A DNA stretch of 64,000 bases, taken from NCBI GenBank assembly GCA_021793405.1, contig JAJYSV010000009.1, forward strand, positions 30,184-94,183, in the 5' to 3' direction. The stretch's first letter is position 1. Each line of letters starts with the position of its first letter. A program made the translations under genes and the position numbers. This document shows positions 20,878 to 31,190 of the stretch, in pieces. This DNA comes from Acidobacteriota bacterium (lineage in GTDB: Bacteria > Acidobacteriota > Terriglobia > Terriglobales > Acidobacteriaceae). The notes beneath the pieces are model-generated. The model was not told the DNA's origin. It ran no database searches and saw only the letters and a list, made by a program, of their open reading frames with translations.

Positions 20878-21968
20878 GACGTTTTCCCGGATGGCGACAA
20901 TTTGCCTTGAGACGCGAGCAGCTCCGCGTTCAGCAGCGCCGCGCCAGCAGCGCCGCGAATCGTGTTATGCGACAGAACGGTAAACTTCCAGTCCAACAGC
21001 GAGCAAGGCCGCAGCCTGCCCACCGTGGCCGCCATGCCGCGCCCGCGCATGCGGTCCAGGCGAGGTTGCGGGCGGTCTTCCGCCGGGTTGTACTCGACCG
21101 GCTGCTCAGGTGCAGTGGGAAGATTGCTTGCGCGCAGCGGCTGAAATTCCCGCCACGCGGCCAGAATCTCTTCTCGCGTCGGCTTACTGGCAAGCTCAAT
21201 GCTGACGCTTTCCGTGTGGCCGTCTTCGACGGCGACACGGTTGCAGTGCGCGCTCACGCGGGCATCCAGTGGCGTGACCTGGGAATGTTCCAGCTTGCCC
21301 AGCAATCTGCGGGTTTCGGCTTCCAGCTTTTCTTCCTCGTTCCGGATGAAGGGAACGACGTTGCCCAGAATGTCGAGCGAAGCCACGCCGGGATAGCCCG
21401 CCCCACTGACGGCCTGCATGGTGCTGACAAACACGGAGCGAAGACCGAATCGTTCTGCCAACGGCTTCAGCGCCAGCACCAGCCCGATGGCGGAGCAGTT
21501 GGGATTGGTCACAATGTAGCCGCGCTTCTGCGTGCCTGTTCGGGAGGCATTCCAGTTCTGTTGCGGAATGAGCGCCAGATGGTCGGCGTTGACTTCTGGA
21601 ATGACCAGGGGGACATCGGCCTGCATCCGAAATGCGCTGGAGTTGGAAATGACGGCACATCCTGCCGCGGCGAACTGCGGTTCCAGGTCGCGCGCAATGT
21701 CGGTGTCGAGCGCGGCAAAAATAATCTCGGGAACACCGCTCGGGTTCTGTTCCGGCGTGGCGGGCGAAACCGGCAGTTTTGCAACGGAGGGTGGAATCGG
21801 CGTGTCGAGCTTCCAGCGCACGGCGTCGGCGTATGGCTTGCCGCTGGAGCGATCACTGGCCGCCAGCCATGTGACACGGAACCATGGATGGTTTTCGAGG
21901 AGTTGGATGAAGCGCTGGCCGACCATGCCGGTCGCGCCCAGAATCCCTATGTTGTATGTAGTTTGCAT
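20874..21968 (-). CDS. asd: Aspartate-semialdehyde dehydrogenase
   Basis: Asd reduces aspartyl phosphate to aspartate semialdehyde, the substrate of DapA. The 364-residue product has G-I-L-G-A-T-G-M-V-G-Q-R at the start and the catalytic cysteine in T-N-P-N-C-S-A-I-G. The sequence resembles the archaeal/fungal-type Asd more than the E. coli type. There is an odd extra stretch near residues 150-165 (N-A-S-R-T-G-T-Q-K-R) just before the active site. It overlaps lysC by four bases and starts 19 bases after the isocitrate dehydrogenase stop, so it is probably part of a longer transcript. Confidence 0.94.
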   Translation of the reverse strand: MQTTYNIGILGATGMVGQRFIQLLENHPWFRVTWLAASDRSSGKPYADAVRWKLDTPIPPSVAKLPVSPATPEQNPSGVPEIIFAALDTDIARDLEPQFAAAGCAVISNSSAFRMQADVPLVIPEVNADHLALIPQQNWNASRTGTQKRGYIVTNPNCSAIGLVLALKPLAERFGLRSVFVSTMQAVSGAGYPGVASLDILGNVVPFIRNEEEKLEAETRRLLGKLEHSQVTPLDARVSAHCNRVAVEDGHTESVSIELASKPTREEILAAWREFQPLRASNLPTAPEQPVEYNPAEDRPQPRLDRMRGRGMAATVGRLRPCSLLDWKFTVLSHNTIRGAAGAALLNAELLASQGKLSPSGKTS

Positions 21969-21987
21969 GGAAAAATGATTATTTCAT

Positions 21988-23040
21988 TTATAACAGTCGA
22001 TTGTGCGCCGAGGGTGAATGTTCCAGCGCCGCGATCACGGCGTCGCCAAATTCGTTGGTTCCAGCCGTGCCTCCAACATCGCGCGTCAGCGACTGTTTGG
22101 CTTCGTACACCGTTTCAATCGCGCGGTGTACACGGTCTGCCGCATCCGCTTCGTCAATGTGGCGCAACATTAGTACGGCCGATTGCAGCAGCGCGGTAGG
22201 ATTCGCAACATTCGTGCCGGCGATGTCTGGCGCGGAACCATGGACCGCTTCGAAAATGGCGCAGTCCGCGCCAAGATTGGCCCCCGGGACCAGGCCGAGA
22301 CCACCCACAAAGGCAGCGCATAAATCGCTGATGATATCTCCGTAGAGATTTTCCAGCAGCAGCATGTCGTACTGATAGGGATTGGTCACCAGCTGCATGC
22401 AGGTGTTGTCAACTAGGTGCTCTCCGTAGAGGACGTCCGGATATTTCTTCGCCACGGCGCGCGCGCATCGCAGAAACAGGCCATCGGACATCTTCATGAT
22501 GTTGGCTTTGTGGACGGCATGAATCTTCTTGCGGCCGTGCTTGCGAGCGTAGTTGAAGGCAAACTCAGAAATCCGCGTGGAAGCTTTTTCCGTAATGATC
22601 TTGATGGACTCCACCACACCAGGAACCACTTCATGCTCAATGCCGACATACTCGCCCTCGGTATTCTCCCTGATGATGAGCAGATCGACACCCGGATAAT
22701 GCGTGGGCAAACCGGGAAGATTCTGGATGGGTCGGAAATTGGCGTACAGCTCAAAATGCTTGCGCAGAATCACGTTGATTGAGGCAAATCCGCCGCCGAT
22801 CGGCGTGGTCACAGGACCTTTCAATGCGACGCGATTGCGCTCGATCGACAGATACAGATCGCTTGGAATATATTCCTGGTATCTCTCGAACGCTTCGGCC
22901 CCAGCCAGGCATTCTTCCCAGCAAAATTTCACTCCGGTCGCTTCAAGGATTCTGACGACTACGCGCGTAATTTCCGGCCCAATCCCATCGCCGGGAATCA
23001 ACGTGATCGTGTGTTCCTGCGCCGCTGCTTGTGCATGCAT
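21988..23040 (-). CDS. NAD-dependent isocitrate dehydrogenase family protein
   Basis: A 350-residue beta-decarboxylating dehydrogenase. I use the ATG at 23040, with GGAG eleven bases upstream; an open extension to 23127 is unlikely because it overlaps nrdR. Motifs: T-L-I-P-G-D-G-I-G-P-E, the substrate loop S-I-N-V-I-L-R-K-H-F-E-L-Y-A-N-F-R-P, R-E-N-T-E-G-E-Y-V-G, the catalytic K in H-K-A-N-I-M-K, and the NAD-type H-G-S-A-P-D-I-A-G-T. The S-I-N-V-x-L-R phosphate-loop form fits isocitrate rather than isopropylmalate. It would make 2-oxoglutarate in the TCA cycle. Homoisocitrate is a less likely substrate since the lysine genes here are of the DAP route. Confidence 0.85.
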   Translation of the reverse strand: MHAQAAAQEHTITLIPGDGIGPEITRVVVRILEATGVKFCWEECLAGAEAFERYQEYIPSDLYLSIERNRVALKGPVTTPIGGGFASINVILRKHFELYANFRPIQNLPGLPTHYPGVDLLIIRENTEGEYVGIEHEVVPGVVESIKIITEKASTRISEFAFNYARKHGRKKIHAVHKANIMKMSDGLFLRCARAVAKKYPDVLYGEHLVDNTCMQLVTNPYQYDMLLLENLYGDIISDLCAAFVGGLGLVPGANLGADCAIFEAVHGSAPDIAGTNVANPTALLQSAVLMLRHIDEADAADRVHRAIETVYEAKQSLTRDVGGTAGTNEFGDAVIAALEHSPSAHNRLL

Positions 23041-23095
23041 GTCGTGCTGCTCTCCAGATATTTTGTTCGTGTTCAGGCGAAATGGTTGGGACAGG

Positions 23096-23539
23096 TTAGA
23101 GCGATTCCAACTCCGACTTGAATTCATTCACATCTTTAAAGTCGCGATGGACGGAGGCGAAGCGAATGTAGGCCACGGTATCGAGCGCCTTCAGTTGCTG
23201 CATGATCAACTCACCCACTTCCAGGGAACTGCGTTCGCGCTCGGCTGAATCCATGACAAAGCTTTCCACCTGGTTCACAATGGCTTCCAGTTGGGCCGCC
23301 GGTACTGGGCGCTTTTCGCAGGCGCGCAGCAGGCCGCTTAAAACCTTTTGCCGCTCGAATTTTTCGCGACGGCCATCTTTCTTGATGACCATGTACGGAA
23401 TTTCGTCGAGCCGTTCATATGTGGTGAAGCGCTTCTCGCAACGCTCGCACTCGCGCCGCCGTCGGATCGAGTCGGCTTCCTTACTTTCTCGCGAATCGAC
23501 AACTCGGTCTTGCGTAAAGCCGCAATAGGGACATTTCAT
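23096..23539 (-). CDS. nrdR: Transcriptional regulator NrdR
   Basis: NrdR is a zinc-ribbon/ATP-cone repressor of ribonucleotide reductase genes that senses dATP/ATP. The 147-residue protein starts M-K-C-P-Y-C-G, with the zinc ligands C3, C6, C31 and C34, and continues with the ATP-cone domain V-I-K-K-D-G-R-R-E-K-F (about 50-140). Length and motif order match the family. No nrd genes are in the window. It stands between the metal ATPase and the isocitrate dehydrogenase, all on the minus strand. Confidence 0.95.
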   Translation of the reverse strand: MKCPYCGFTQDRVVDSRESKEADSIRRRRECERCEKRFTTYERLDEIPYMVIKKDGRREKFERQKVLSGLLRACEKRPVPAAQLEAIVNQVESFVMDSAERERSSLEVGELIMQQLKALDTVAYIRFASVHRDFKDVNEFKSELESL

Positions 23540-23591
23540 CGGTATGGTTTGATTCTACCAACGGCGACGGCCCTCGGACAGGATCGGCGTG

Positions 23592-26222
23592 TCAGCCAAG
23601 TTTCGCGTTGCGCAAACGGAGTGCATTTGTGATGACGGAAACCGAGCTCATCGTCATGGCGGCGCTGGCAATCATCGGACTCAGCAGCAATCCAAAAAAT
23701 GGGTACAGAATGCCGGCGGCAATCGGAACTCCGAGTGAGTTGTAGAGGAAGGCAAACCACAGGTTCTGGCGGATATTGCGCATGGTTGCCCGGCTCAGGT
23801 TGCGAGCCCGCACAATGCCATGCAGGTCCCCCTTCACCAGAACAATTCCCGCGCTTTCGATTGCAACATCGGTGCCCGTGCCCATCGCAATCCCGACTTC
23901 CGCCTGTGCCAGCGCGGGCGCGTCGTTCACGCCGTCGCCAGCCATCGCCACTTTTCCTTCGGCCTGCAATCGCTGGATGACTTGCGCCTTCTGCTGTGGC
24001 AAAACGCCGGCCTCTACCTGGTCGATGCCGAGCTGCCGGGCAACCGCCTCTGCAGTGGTGCGCGTATCGCCGGTGAGCATCACCACGCGCAGGCCATCGC
24101 GGTGCAATTGCAGCATTGCTTCGCGCGCGGATTTCTTGATGGGATCGGAGACACCCAGCAGCGCCGCCAGCGCGCCATCCACTGCGGCGAACAACACCGT
24201 GACGCCCTCACGCTCCATCGCTTCAGCCCGCCCGCCCGCGTCGCCGAGCGGGATGCGAGCCTCCTGCATCTGCGCCGCATTGCCAATCACGACGGCATGG
24301 CCATCGATGTCCGCTGTGGCGCCTTTGCCGGTTGCCGACTGGAATCCGGTCGCTGCTGCCAGCGTCAGATTTCTTTCTTTTGCCGCGCGAAGAATTGCGC
24401 CCGCCAGCGAATGCTCGCTGGCCTGTTCCAGGCTTGCCACCAATCGAAGAACTTCGTTCTCGGACAAATTTCCCAGCGTTTCGATTCGGGTCAATGTCGG
24501 CTTGCCTTCGGTCAGTGTGCCGGTTTTATCAACCACCAGGATCGTCACCTGGGAGAGCGTTTCAAGCGCCTCCGCATTGCGCACCAGCACGCCCGACTGC
24601 GCACCGCGCCCCGTACCGACCATGATCGACATGGGCGTGGCCAATCCAAGCGCACAGGGGCAGGCGATGATCAGCACCGCGACGCCGTTCACCAGCGCAT
24701 GCGCCAGACGGGGCTCGGGCCCCCAGAGGGCCCAGACGATCGCCGTCACCACAGCGATGGCCACCACGGCTGGCACGAACCATCCCGACGCACGATCGGC
24801 GAGCCGCTGAATCGGGGCGCGAGTACGCTGCGCCGCGCTCACCATCTGCACAATCTGGCTCAGCAGCGTTTCGCTGCCCACTCGCTCGGCGCGCATTCGG
24901 AAGCTGCCGGTGGCGTTCACGGTACCGCCTGTGACTTGACTGCCCGCAGTCTTCTCCACCGGCAGCGGCTCGCCGGTCACCATCGATTCGTCGACGCTGC
25001 TGGCTCCGTCGAGCACCACGCCGTCCACTGGAATCTTTTCGCCCGGGCGCACGCGCAGTGTGTTGCCGACGACTACATCGCTGAGCGGTCGATCTTCTTC
25101 GCGGCCGTCGGTCAGCACCACGCGCGCGGTCTTCGGGGCTAGCCCGAGCAATGCCTTCAGCGCGCTCGATGTGCGGCTGCGAGCTTTCAGTTCCAATACC
25201 TGACCGAGCAGCACCAGTGTGGTGATGACAGCGGCCGGTTCAAAGTACAGGTTGACGGTACCATCCGGCGCTCGCATCGTGGGCGGCACGTACCGGCCAA
25301 ACAGCAGCGCGCCCAGACTGTAGAGATAACTGACCCCGACGCCCAGGCCGATCAGCGTGAACATGTTCAGGTGCCAGGTTCGGACCGAGTTCCATGCGCG
25401 TTCGAGAAATGGCCAGCCGCACCAGAGCACCACCGGAGTGGCCAGCGCGAACTCCACCCATCCCAGCACTCTTGCTCCTAGCAGGCTGGCGATGGGGTGC
25501 GCCGGAAGGAAGCCGTCCACCATCACCGCGAGCAGCGGAATCGTCAGCACCACTCCCACCCAGAAACGCCGCCGCATGTCCTCGAGTTCGGGATTCTTCT
25601 CCTCCGCGGTGATCGTGCGCGGTTCCAAAGCCATGCCGCAAATGGGACAAGTCCCGGGCTCCTGGCGCACAATTTCCGGATGCATGGGGCAGGTATATTC
25701 GGTGCGCAAGTTGGGTAGCGTGATCTGGGCTGGCTCCAGCGCCATGCCGCAGATGGGACACGCGCCGGGATGTTTTTCATAAACTTCGGGATCCATCGGG
25801 CAGATGTATTCGAGGGCGCTGGAGGCTGAAGTCCCTTGCGCGGCTGTCTTGACTGGCACGGTTGGCGCTGATGGTGCGATGGTCGGCATCAACAGCGAGG
25901 AGGTAGGCGGATGCAAATATTTTTCCGGGTCCGTTACGAACTTGTCATGGCAGCCCTGGCAGCAGAAATAATAGCTCGTGGCCTTGTAGGTTGTAGTGGC
26001 TTTGGCGTTCGCGGGATTCACCTGCATGTGGCAGACCGGGTCGGTTGCGAGAACCGGTTTTAGGTATAGCGCCGGATCGGCCGTGAACTTGGCCGCGCAC
26101 GATTTGCCGCAGAAATAGTATGTCTTGCCATCGTGTTCCACGGTCGCCGCAGCCGATGCGGGCGCGACCTGCATCCCGCAGACGGGATCCTTCACCGTTT
26201 CCAATTGTTTCAGCTCAGCCAT
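23592..26222 (-). CDS. Copper/heavy-metal P1B-type ATPase with two YHS and two HMBD domains
   Basis: An 876-residue inner-membrane metal exporter. The N-terminus has no classical HMA (G-M-T-C-x-x-C) domain. Instead it has two YHS-type modules (about 10-57 and 58-105, each D-P-V-C-x-M with later Y-Y-F-C) and two short metal-binding modules of the form C-P-M-D/H-P-E ... [10 protein letters not shown] (about 138-165 and 177-202). The ATPase core has the ion-path C-P-C in A-C-P-C-A-L-G, T-G-E-P in the actuator, D-K-T-G-T and G-D-G-V-N-D. GGAGAG precedes the ATG at 26222. C-P-C suggests Cu(I) or Ag(I); exact metal not proven. No CueR- or CsoR-like gene is adjacent. Confidence 0.92.
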   Translation of the reverse strand: MAELKQLETVKDPVCGMQVAPASAAATVEHDGKTYYFCGKSCAAKFTADPALYLKPVLATDPVCHMQVNPANAKATTTYKATSYYFCCQGCHDKFVTDPEKYLHPPTSSLLMPTIAPSAPTVPVKTAAQGTSASSALEYICPMDPEVYEKHPGACPICGMALEPAQITLPNLRTEYTCPMHPEIVRQEPGTCPICGMALEPRTITAEEKNPELEDMRRRFWVGVVLTIPLLAVMVDGFLPAHPIASLLGARVLGWVEFALATPVVLWCGWPFLERAWNSVRTWHLNMFTLIGLGVGVSYLYSLGALLFGRYVPPTMRAPDGTVNLYFEPAAVITTLVLLGQVLELKARSRTSSALKALLGLAPKTARVVLTDGREEDRPLSDVVVGNTLRVRPGEKIPVDGVVLDGASSVDESMVTGEPLPVEKTAGSQVTGGTVNATGSFRMRAERVGSETLLSQIVQMVSAAQRTRAPIQRLADRASGWFVPAVVAIAVVTAIVWALWGPEPRLAHALVNGVAVLIIACPCALGLATPMSIMVGTGRGAQSGVLVRNAEALETLSQVTILVVDKTGTLTEGKPTLTRIETLGNLSENEVLRLVASLEQASEHSLAGAILRAAKERNLTLAAATGFQSATGKGATADIDGHAVVIGNAAQMQEARIPLGDAGGRAEAMEREGVTVLFAAVDGALAALLGVSDPIKKSAREAMLQLHRDGLRVVMLTGDTRTTAEAVARQLGIDQVEAGVLPQQKAQVIQRLQAEGKVAMAGDGVNDAPALAQAEVGIAMGTGTDVAIESAGIVLVKGDLHGIVRARNLSRATMRNIRQNLWFAFLYNSLGVPIAAGILYPFFGLLLSPMIASAAMTMSSVSVITNALRLRNAKLG

Positions 26223-26348
26223 GCGCTCTCCGTTCCGTGGAACGACACTATGGGGGAATGGGGATCGTGCAACATATCAGGGAGCCGGATCTCCGTTCCG
26301 AGCGGTCTCGCGCGCGTTCGCGGATCCGATACTCCATAGGATGACGAA

Positions 26349-29066
26349 CTACTGCTGTGGTTGCGGGTTCTGGTTCGGCTGCTGATTCTGATCCTTGCCG
26401 TCATCTTTGAAGACGCCGAATATCTTGCCGAAAAATCCTTTCTTCTTTTTCGTCGGTTTAACCTGATTCTGGTTCTGCGCCCCATTTTCACCACTGGCAG
26501 GGTTTGTTCCCGAGGGAGGTTTCGGTTGCACCACGTTCGACGGGGGCGGAGGAATGGCCGGCGGAGCGGATCCTTTTTCTCCCAGCCCAAACATTTTTTG
26601 AAAAATGTTGCGCTGGTCCCCGTTGGGATGGTCGCAGGTCCCGGTCGGTTGCGTGCCGTCGAGAAACGCAGCGGTGTAGTCGTCCGGGCAGGCCGCGTTG
26701 GCGATCAGATTGGTCGCTTTATCGAGCGTGACTTCCGTGATGCCGGCGGGCGGATCGAAATACTGCGTGTCGGAGTATTGCGGCAGCTTGACCGCGTTCT
26801 TCATGAACTCAGCCCAGATTGGCGCCGCAGCCTGTGCGCCTTCCAGTTTGACGTCGGTGTAGTCGTCATTTCCAACCCAGACTATGCAGAGCAGGTTGCT
26901 GGTGAAGCCGGCAAACCACGCGTCGTGGGAGGTACCCGTTTTGCCCGCCGCCGGGGCTTCGAATCCCAGACCACGCACTCCCGCGGCGGTGCCGTGATTG
27001 ATGACATCCTCCATCAGGCTCAAGGTCAGGTACGCCACGCGCGGATCAAGCACGGGGATTGAGACGGGCGCAAAATCGTCCACCACATCTCCGTTCGCCG
27101 TGCGCACCGAGGAGATCATATTCGGTTCAATCTTTATTCCATTGTTGGCGAAGACGGTGTAGGCGCCGGCCATTTCCATGGGGGAAGCATCGTAGGCGCC
27201 GATCGCCACCGAGGGCGTTGCCTGCGCCGAGGCAATGCCCGCCTGATGGGCCAGCGCAGCCACGTTGTCGAAGCCGACCATTTGCCCCAGGGCGACGGTG
27301 GCCACGTTCTGCGACAGCATCAGCGCCGTGCGTGCCGTGATCATGCCCATCTGTTCCTGTTTATAGTTGTGCGGCGCGTACTGCATGTTGCCGTTGTCGA
27401 AATCGAAGGTAGTGTCGGCATCGTTCAACATGGTGACAGCGGTAAATACGCCCTGCTGTCCGGGCAACGCAACGCCGGTCAGGCTGCTGTTGAATGCCGT
27501 GGCGTAGACAAATGGTTTGAAGACTGAACCGGTAGGACGTTGGCTGATGGCATGATCCAACTGGCTTTCCCCGTAGTTGCGGCCACCCACCAGTGCCAGC
27601 ACCTGGCCGGTATGCGGATTCAGGGCCACCATCGCGACCTGCGGATAGGTGATGTGCTGATTCGTCTGCACAATGCCGTGGCGCGTGTGGCGTTCATACC
27701 GCCTGCGGACAAGTTCATCCACTGCCTTCATTCCGTTCTCGACGGCTGCGGTGGCGATACTCTGCAGATCAGGGTCGAGCGATGTGTAAATGTGCAGCCC
27801 TTCGCTGTTGATGTCCCGGTCGCCGTATCGTTGTGTCAATTTGTCGCGTACCAGGTCGACAAAGTATGGGGCCTCGCGTTCATCGACGCTGAACGGTGTC
27901 AAATTCAAAGGAGTCGCCTTCGCCCGCTCTGCCTGCTCACGCGTAATGGAGTGGGTATCCAGCATCGCGTCGAGTACGATGTTGCGCCGGACAATCGCGC
28001 GCTGCGGGTGCTTGTATGGCGAGAGGCGACTTGGCCCCTGGATCATTCCAGCCAGAAGCGCGCACTCCGGTAGCGTCAGGTCGCGGATATTCTTGCCAAA
28101 GTATGCCTGTGCCGCTTCTCCGAAGCCGAGGATTGCAAAACTCCCGCGTTGCCCCAGCGGGATTTCATTGGCGTAGATGGTAAAGATCTGCTGCTTGGTG
28201 TAATGGTTTTCCAACTGAAATGCGATTGCAGTCTGGATAATTTTCCGCTTGAAACTCTTCTCCGGAGATAAGAAGAAAAGTCGAGCCACCTGCATGGTCA
28301 ACGTGGAGCTGCCCTCGCTATATCGGCGCGCCCGCACATCGGCGAAAAACGCTCCGAAGACGCGTACATAATCCACCGCGCCGTGCTCAAAGAAGCGTTT
28401 GTCCTCGATAGAGGTAACTGCGGGAACAAGATATTTCGGAAGCTCGTCGTAGGTCACCAGGCGACGTTTGCCGCGATCCTTATTGGAGAGGCCCGTAATC
28501 AGTTCGGGCTCCAGTTCGTAGGCGCTCAGTTGCTCTCCATCATCCGCCTTGATCGCTTTGACGACGCCTTTCGATGTGTAGACGGTGGCACCGTCCGGCG
28601 CATGGTAGGACTGCGGGCCGGGCTGGATGTGGATGCTGTCCTCATTGAGGGCATAGGTTCCGATCTGGGACGGATGGGTCACGCCAACGCTGGTATAGCC
28701 GGCCAGGGTTAGATCGTCGGCGATCTGCTGGACGCTGTATTTCTGGTCTGGCCGGACTTCGCGCGGCGCGGCGTAAATTTTCGCGGTATTCGCAAACAGA
28801 GGCTGGCGAAGGCGCTGCTCCACGACATGCTCGTACGCATGGTAGTAGTACGCGAAGACGATGAAACCGGCCGCGCAAACAATCAGAATGCACGCTGCGA
28901 ATGCCAACAGGAGCTTCATCTTCCAGTCGAAGTTCCAGCGACCGCCCCGGCCAAGCCCGCTGTTCGCGCGGCTTCGCGGCCGGCGTCCACCGGTTCCTGC
29001 TCCGCCATTGGCGGTTCGTACATTCGCCCGCGACATCGTTCGCGTGGCCCTCTCGTTACCTGCCAT
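26349..29066 (-). CDS. Class A penicillin-binding protein (PBP1-type)
   Basis: A 905-residue bifunctional peptidoglycan synthase: a glycosyltransferase polymerises lipid II and a transpeptidase cross-links it in the periplasm. I use the ATG at 29066, preceded by GAGAGGG; a TTG at 29078 is in frame. Residues 1-50 are basic and cytoplasmic, followed by a membrane helix at about 51-73. The GT51 domain has E-D-K-R-F-F-E-H-G near 219 and later Q-V-A-R-L-F-F. The transpeptidase has S-x-x-K in T-G-S-V-F-K-P-F near 512, and K-T-G-T near 706. The last 80 residues are rich in Pro, Gln and Asn. It lies downstream of proS with about 115 bases between. Confidence 0.94.
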   Translation of the reverse strand: MAGNERATRTMSRANVRTANGGAGTGGRRPRSRANSGLGRGGRWNFDWKMKLLLAFAACILIVCAAGFIVFAYYYHAYEHVVEQRLRQPLFANTAKIYAAPREVRPDQKYSVQQIADDLTLAGYTSVGVTHPSQIGTYALNEDSIHIQPGPQSYHAPDGATVYTSKGVVKAIKADDGEQLSAYELEPELITGLSNKDRGKRRLVTYDELPKYLVPAVTSIEDKRFFEHGAVDYVRVFGAFFADVRARRYSEGSSTLTMQVARLFFLSPEKSFKRKIIQTAIAFQLENHYTKQQIFTIYANEIPLGQRGSFAILGFGEAAQAYFGKNIRDLTLPECALLAGMIQGPSRLSPYKHPQRAIVRRNIVLDAMLDTHSITREQAERAKATPLNLTPFSVDEREAPYFVDLVRDKLTQRYGDRDINSEGLHIYTSLDPDLQSIATAAVENGMKAVDELVRRRYERHTRHGIVQTNQHITYPQVAMVALNPHTGQVLALVGGRNYGESQLDHAISQRPTGSVFKPFVYATAFNSSLTGVALPGQQGVFTAVTMLNDADTTFDFDNGNMQYAPHNYKQEQMGMITARTALMLSQNVATVALGQMVGFDNVAALAHQAGIASAQATPSVAIGAYDASPMEMAGAYTVFANNGIKIEPNMISSVRTANGDVVDDFAPVSIPVLDPRVAYLTLSLMEDVINHGTAAGVRGLGFEAPAAGKTGTSHDAWFAGFTSNLLCIVWVGNDDYTDVKLEGAQAAAPIWAEFMKNAVKLPQYSDTQYFDPPAGITEVTLDKATNLIANAACPDDYTAAFLDGTQPTGTCDHPNGDQRNIFQKMFGLGEKGSAPPAIPPPPSNVVQPKPPSGTNPASGENGAQNQNQVKPTKKKKGFFGKIFGVFKDDGKDQNQQPNQNPQPQQ

Positions 29067-29180
29067 GGTCCCTCTCAACTTGCGGGTGCCAGGCTATGTG
29101 CCTGGCGCGCCTGCATCATTCATTTGGCCTGCCACGATTTCAAGCACGAGCCCTGTCGGTTTGCTGGTTGTGCGATTCAC

Positions 29181-31070
29181 CTATTTCACCGCCGATGGAA
29201 TGGCCGCCCGCACGCGCTCATGAATCAACTGCACGGCAGTCTGCAGCGGCACGTCTTCGCTGCTCTGCGTTGCCCGCGTGACCATTTCCAAGATGCCATC
29301 CGCCGCCTTCTTCCCCACGTTGATGCGGAAGGGAATTCCGACCAGATCCGCATCTTTGAATTTCACGCCGGCGCGCTCCTCCCGGTCATCGAGCAACACA
29401 TCGAGCCCGGCAGAACTCAGTTCCTCGGCCAGCTTTTCTCCCGTTGCTTTCAATGCCGGGTCGCTCACGTTCGTAACCGTCACGACGACGTCGAACGGCG
29501 CGATCGAAGGTGGCAGGAAAAAACCGTGATCGTCGTAGCTCTGCTCCACGCACGCTGTCAGGATGCGTTCGACGCCGATTCCGTAGCTGCCCATGATCGG
29601 AGTCACTTCCTTTCCGTTCGGATCCAGGACGCGAGCGCCCATGCTCTCCGAATAGCGATACCCCAGCTTGAAGATGTGACCCACTTCGACCGCTTTGGCG
29701 ACGCGGAGAGGCGCATTGCACTCCGGGCACCCTTCCCCCTCGTTTACCGCGCGGATGCTGGCCGCTACCGTCCAGGTAAAATCTCGTCCCGGGGTGACGT
29801 TACGGAAATGGTAGTCGAGCTTGTTGGCACCGCAGATCATGTTGCCGCGTCCTTTCAGCGCCTCATCCAGCACCACGACCATTTTGAGCCTGTTGGCGGC
29901 TGCCCAAAACTGCTGCGTGCGGTTCGGCTGAAACGGTATGCTTTGCAGTGCGGGCAGCAGATTCGGTTCCGCGATCTGCGGCAATCCCACCGGGCCGAGA
30001 AAGCCTCCGGGCGCCTTGAAGTGAATGGCGAGTTCTTCCGGCAGCATGGGTCGCACCTGTCCGGCGCGCAGTAATCCCAGCAGTTTCGTCTCGTTCACAC
30101 TGTGGTCGCCGCGCAGAAAGACTGCGACAGGCACCCACACCGGCTGGTCGGCAGCGTCGCGTTTCTCCGCCATATAGGCCACGCATTTGATGTCCTGGCT
30201 GGCGCTGACGTGCATAAATGCGGTCACGTCGGCAATCGCGCCCATGCCGGGCGTAGCTACCAGTTCCGGCTTGCCGTCACCGGTGGGAGCAATGTCTTCC
30301 GCAGGCGCCAGTTGCGAGGTCGCCTTCTCCACATTGGCGGCGTAGCCGCACTTCGCGCAGCTGGCGATCAAATCTTCGCCCGCTTCGGTGTAGACCATGA
30401 ATTCCTGCGACTGGGAGCCGCCCATGGCCCCCGAGTCGGCCTCGACCGCGACGAATTTCAGTCCGCACCGGGAGAAAATTCTCCGATAGACGCGATCGTG
30501 TTTCTGATAGCTGGCATCGAGTCCTGCGGCATCGATATCGAAGGAGTACGCATCCTTCATCAGGAACTGCCGCACACGCAGCAGACCCGACTTGGGGCGC
30601 GGTTCATCGCGGAATTTGGTTTGAATCTGGTACCAGATTTGCGGCAGCTGCTTATAGCTGCGCAGCTCCTTGCGCGCAATTTCCGTCATGACTTCTTCAT
30701 GCGTCATGCCCAGACACAGGTCGGCACCTTTGCGGTCCTTCAGCCGGAACATGTTGTCGCCCATGCTGGTCCAGCGTCCGCTCTGCTCCCACAACTCACG
30801 CGGCAGCAGGGCCGGCAACAGAAACTCCTGGCCGATCGAGTCCATCTCCTCGCGCACAATGGCAACGATTTTATTGATGGAGCGCTGTCCAAGAAAAAGA
30901 TACGAGTAGATGCCGGCGCCAAGCTGGCGAATATATCCGGCACGGACCAGAAACTTGTGGCTCGCGACTTCGGCGTCTGCCGGGGCTTCACGAAGAGTAG
31001 GAAGAAAAAGTTGCGACCAACGATGCATGGGGTATGAGTGGGTATCCTTCATAGGGTTCGAAAACTTCAT
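29181..31070 (-). CDS. proS: Prolyl-tRNA synthetase
   Basis: ProS charges tRNA-Pro with proline. The 629-residue product is of the bacterial type: an N-terminal class II catalytic region ([25 protein letters not shown]), an editing insertion of roughly 180 residues in the middle, motif 3 in S-Y-G-I-G-V-E-R-I, and a C-terminal anticodon-binding domain ([11 protein letters not shown]). It is somewhat longer than the usual 570 residues, mostly within the editing region. Start ATG 31070 or 31052; neither has a clear ribosome-binding site. kdsD lies upstream on the same strand. Confidence 0.95.
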   Translation of the reverse strand: MKFSNPMKDTHSYPMHRWSQLFLPTLREAPADAEVASHKFLVRAGYIRQLGAGIYSYLFLGQRSINKIVAIVREEMDSIGQEFLLPALLPRELWEQSGRWTSMGDNMFRLKDRKGADLCLGMTHEEVMTEIARKELRSYKQLPQIWYQIQTKFRDEPRPKSGLLRVRQFLMKDAYSFDIDAAGLDASYQKHDRVYRRIFSRCGLKFVAVEADSGAMGGSQSQEFMVYTEAGEDLIASCAKCGYAANVEKATSQLAPAEDIAPTGDGKPELVATPGMGAIADVTAFMHVSASQDIKCVAYMAEKRDAADQPVWVPVAVFLRGDHSVNETKLLGLLRAGQVRPMLPEELAIHFKAPGGFLGPVGLPQIAEPNLLPALQSIPFQPNRTQQFWAAANRLKMVVVLDEALKGRGNMICGANKLDYHFRNVTPGRDFTWTVAASIRAVNEGEGCPECNAPLRVAKAVEVGHIFKLGYRYSESMGARVLDPNGKEVTPIMGSYGIGVERILTACVEQSYDDHGFFLPPSIAPFDVVVTVTNVSDPALKATGEKLAEELSSAGLDVLLDDREERAGVKFKDADLVGIPFRINVGKKAADGILEMVTRATQSSEDVPLQTAVQLIHERVRAAIPSAVK

Positions 31071-31190
31071 TCTACTTGTTTCAGAGAATGTTTCTGCGAT
31101 TGGCTCGTAGCAACCGCCGATTCACCGGCACTCTGCGAGCTGCGGACCCCGGAACGCGCACCACCCCATCGGAGAGAGCGGCGAGACAAC

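Noticed and set aside
21969..21987. Lysine riboswitch before asd/lysC
   Set aside because: Only 19 bases separate asd from the upstream gene, too little for a riboswitch.
20907..22199. Long open frame opposite asd
   Set aside because: It runs across two real genes on the other strand and the gap between them, and has no motif.
23820..25142. Long open frame opposite the metal ATPase
   Set aside because: It is Arg/His-rich and mirrors the conserved ATPase core; a shadow frame.
28827..30074. Long open frame opposite the proS/PBP junction
   Set aside because: It crosses the gap between two real genes and has no domain or ribosome-binding site.
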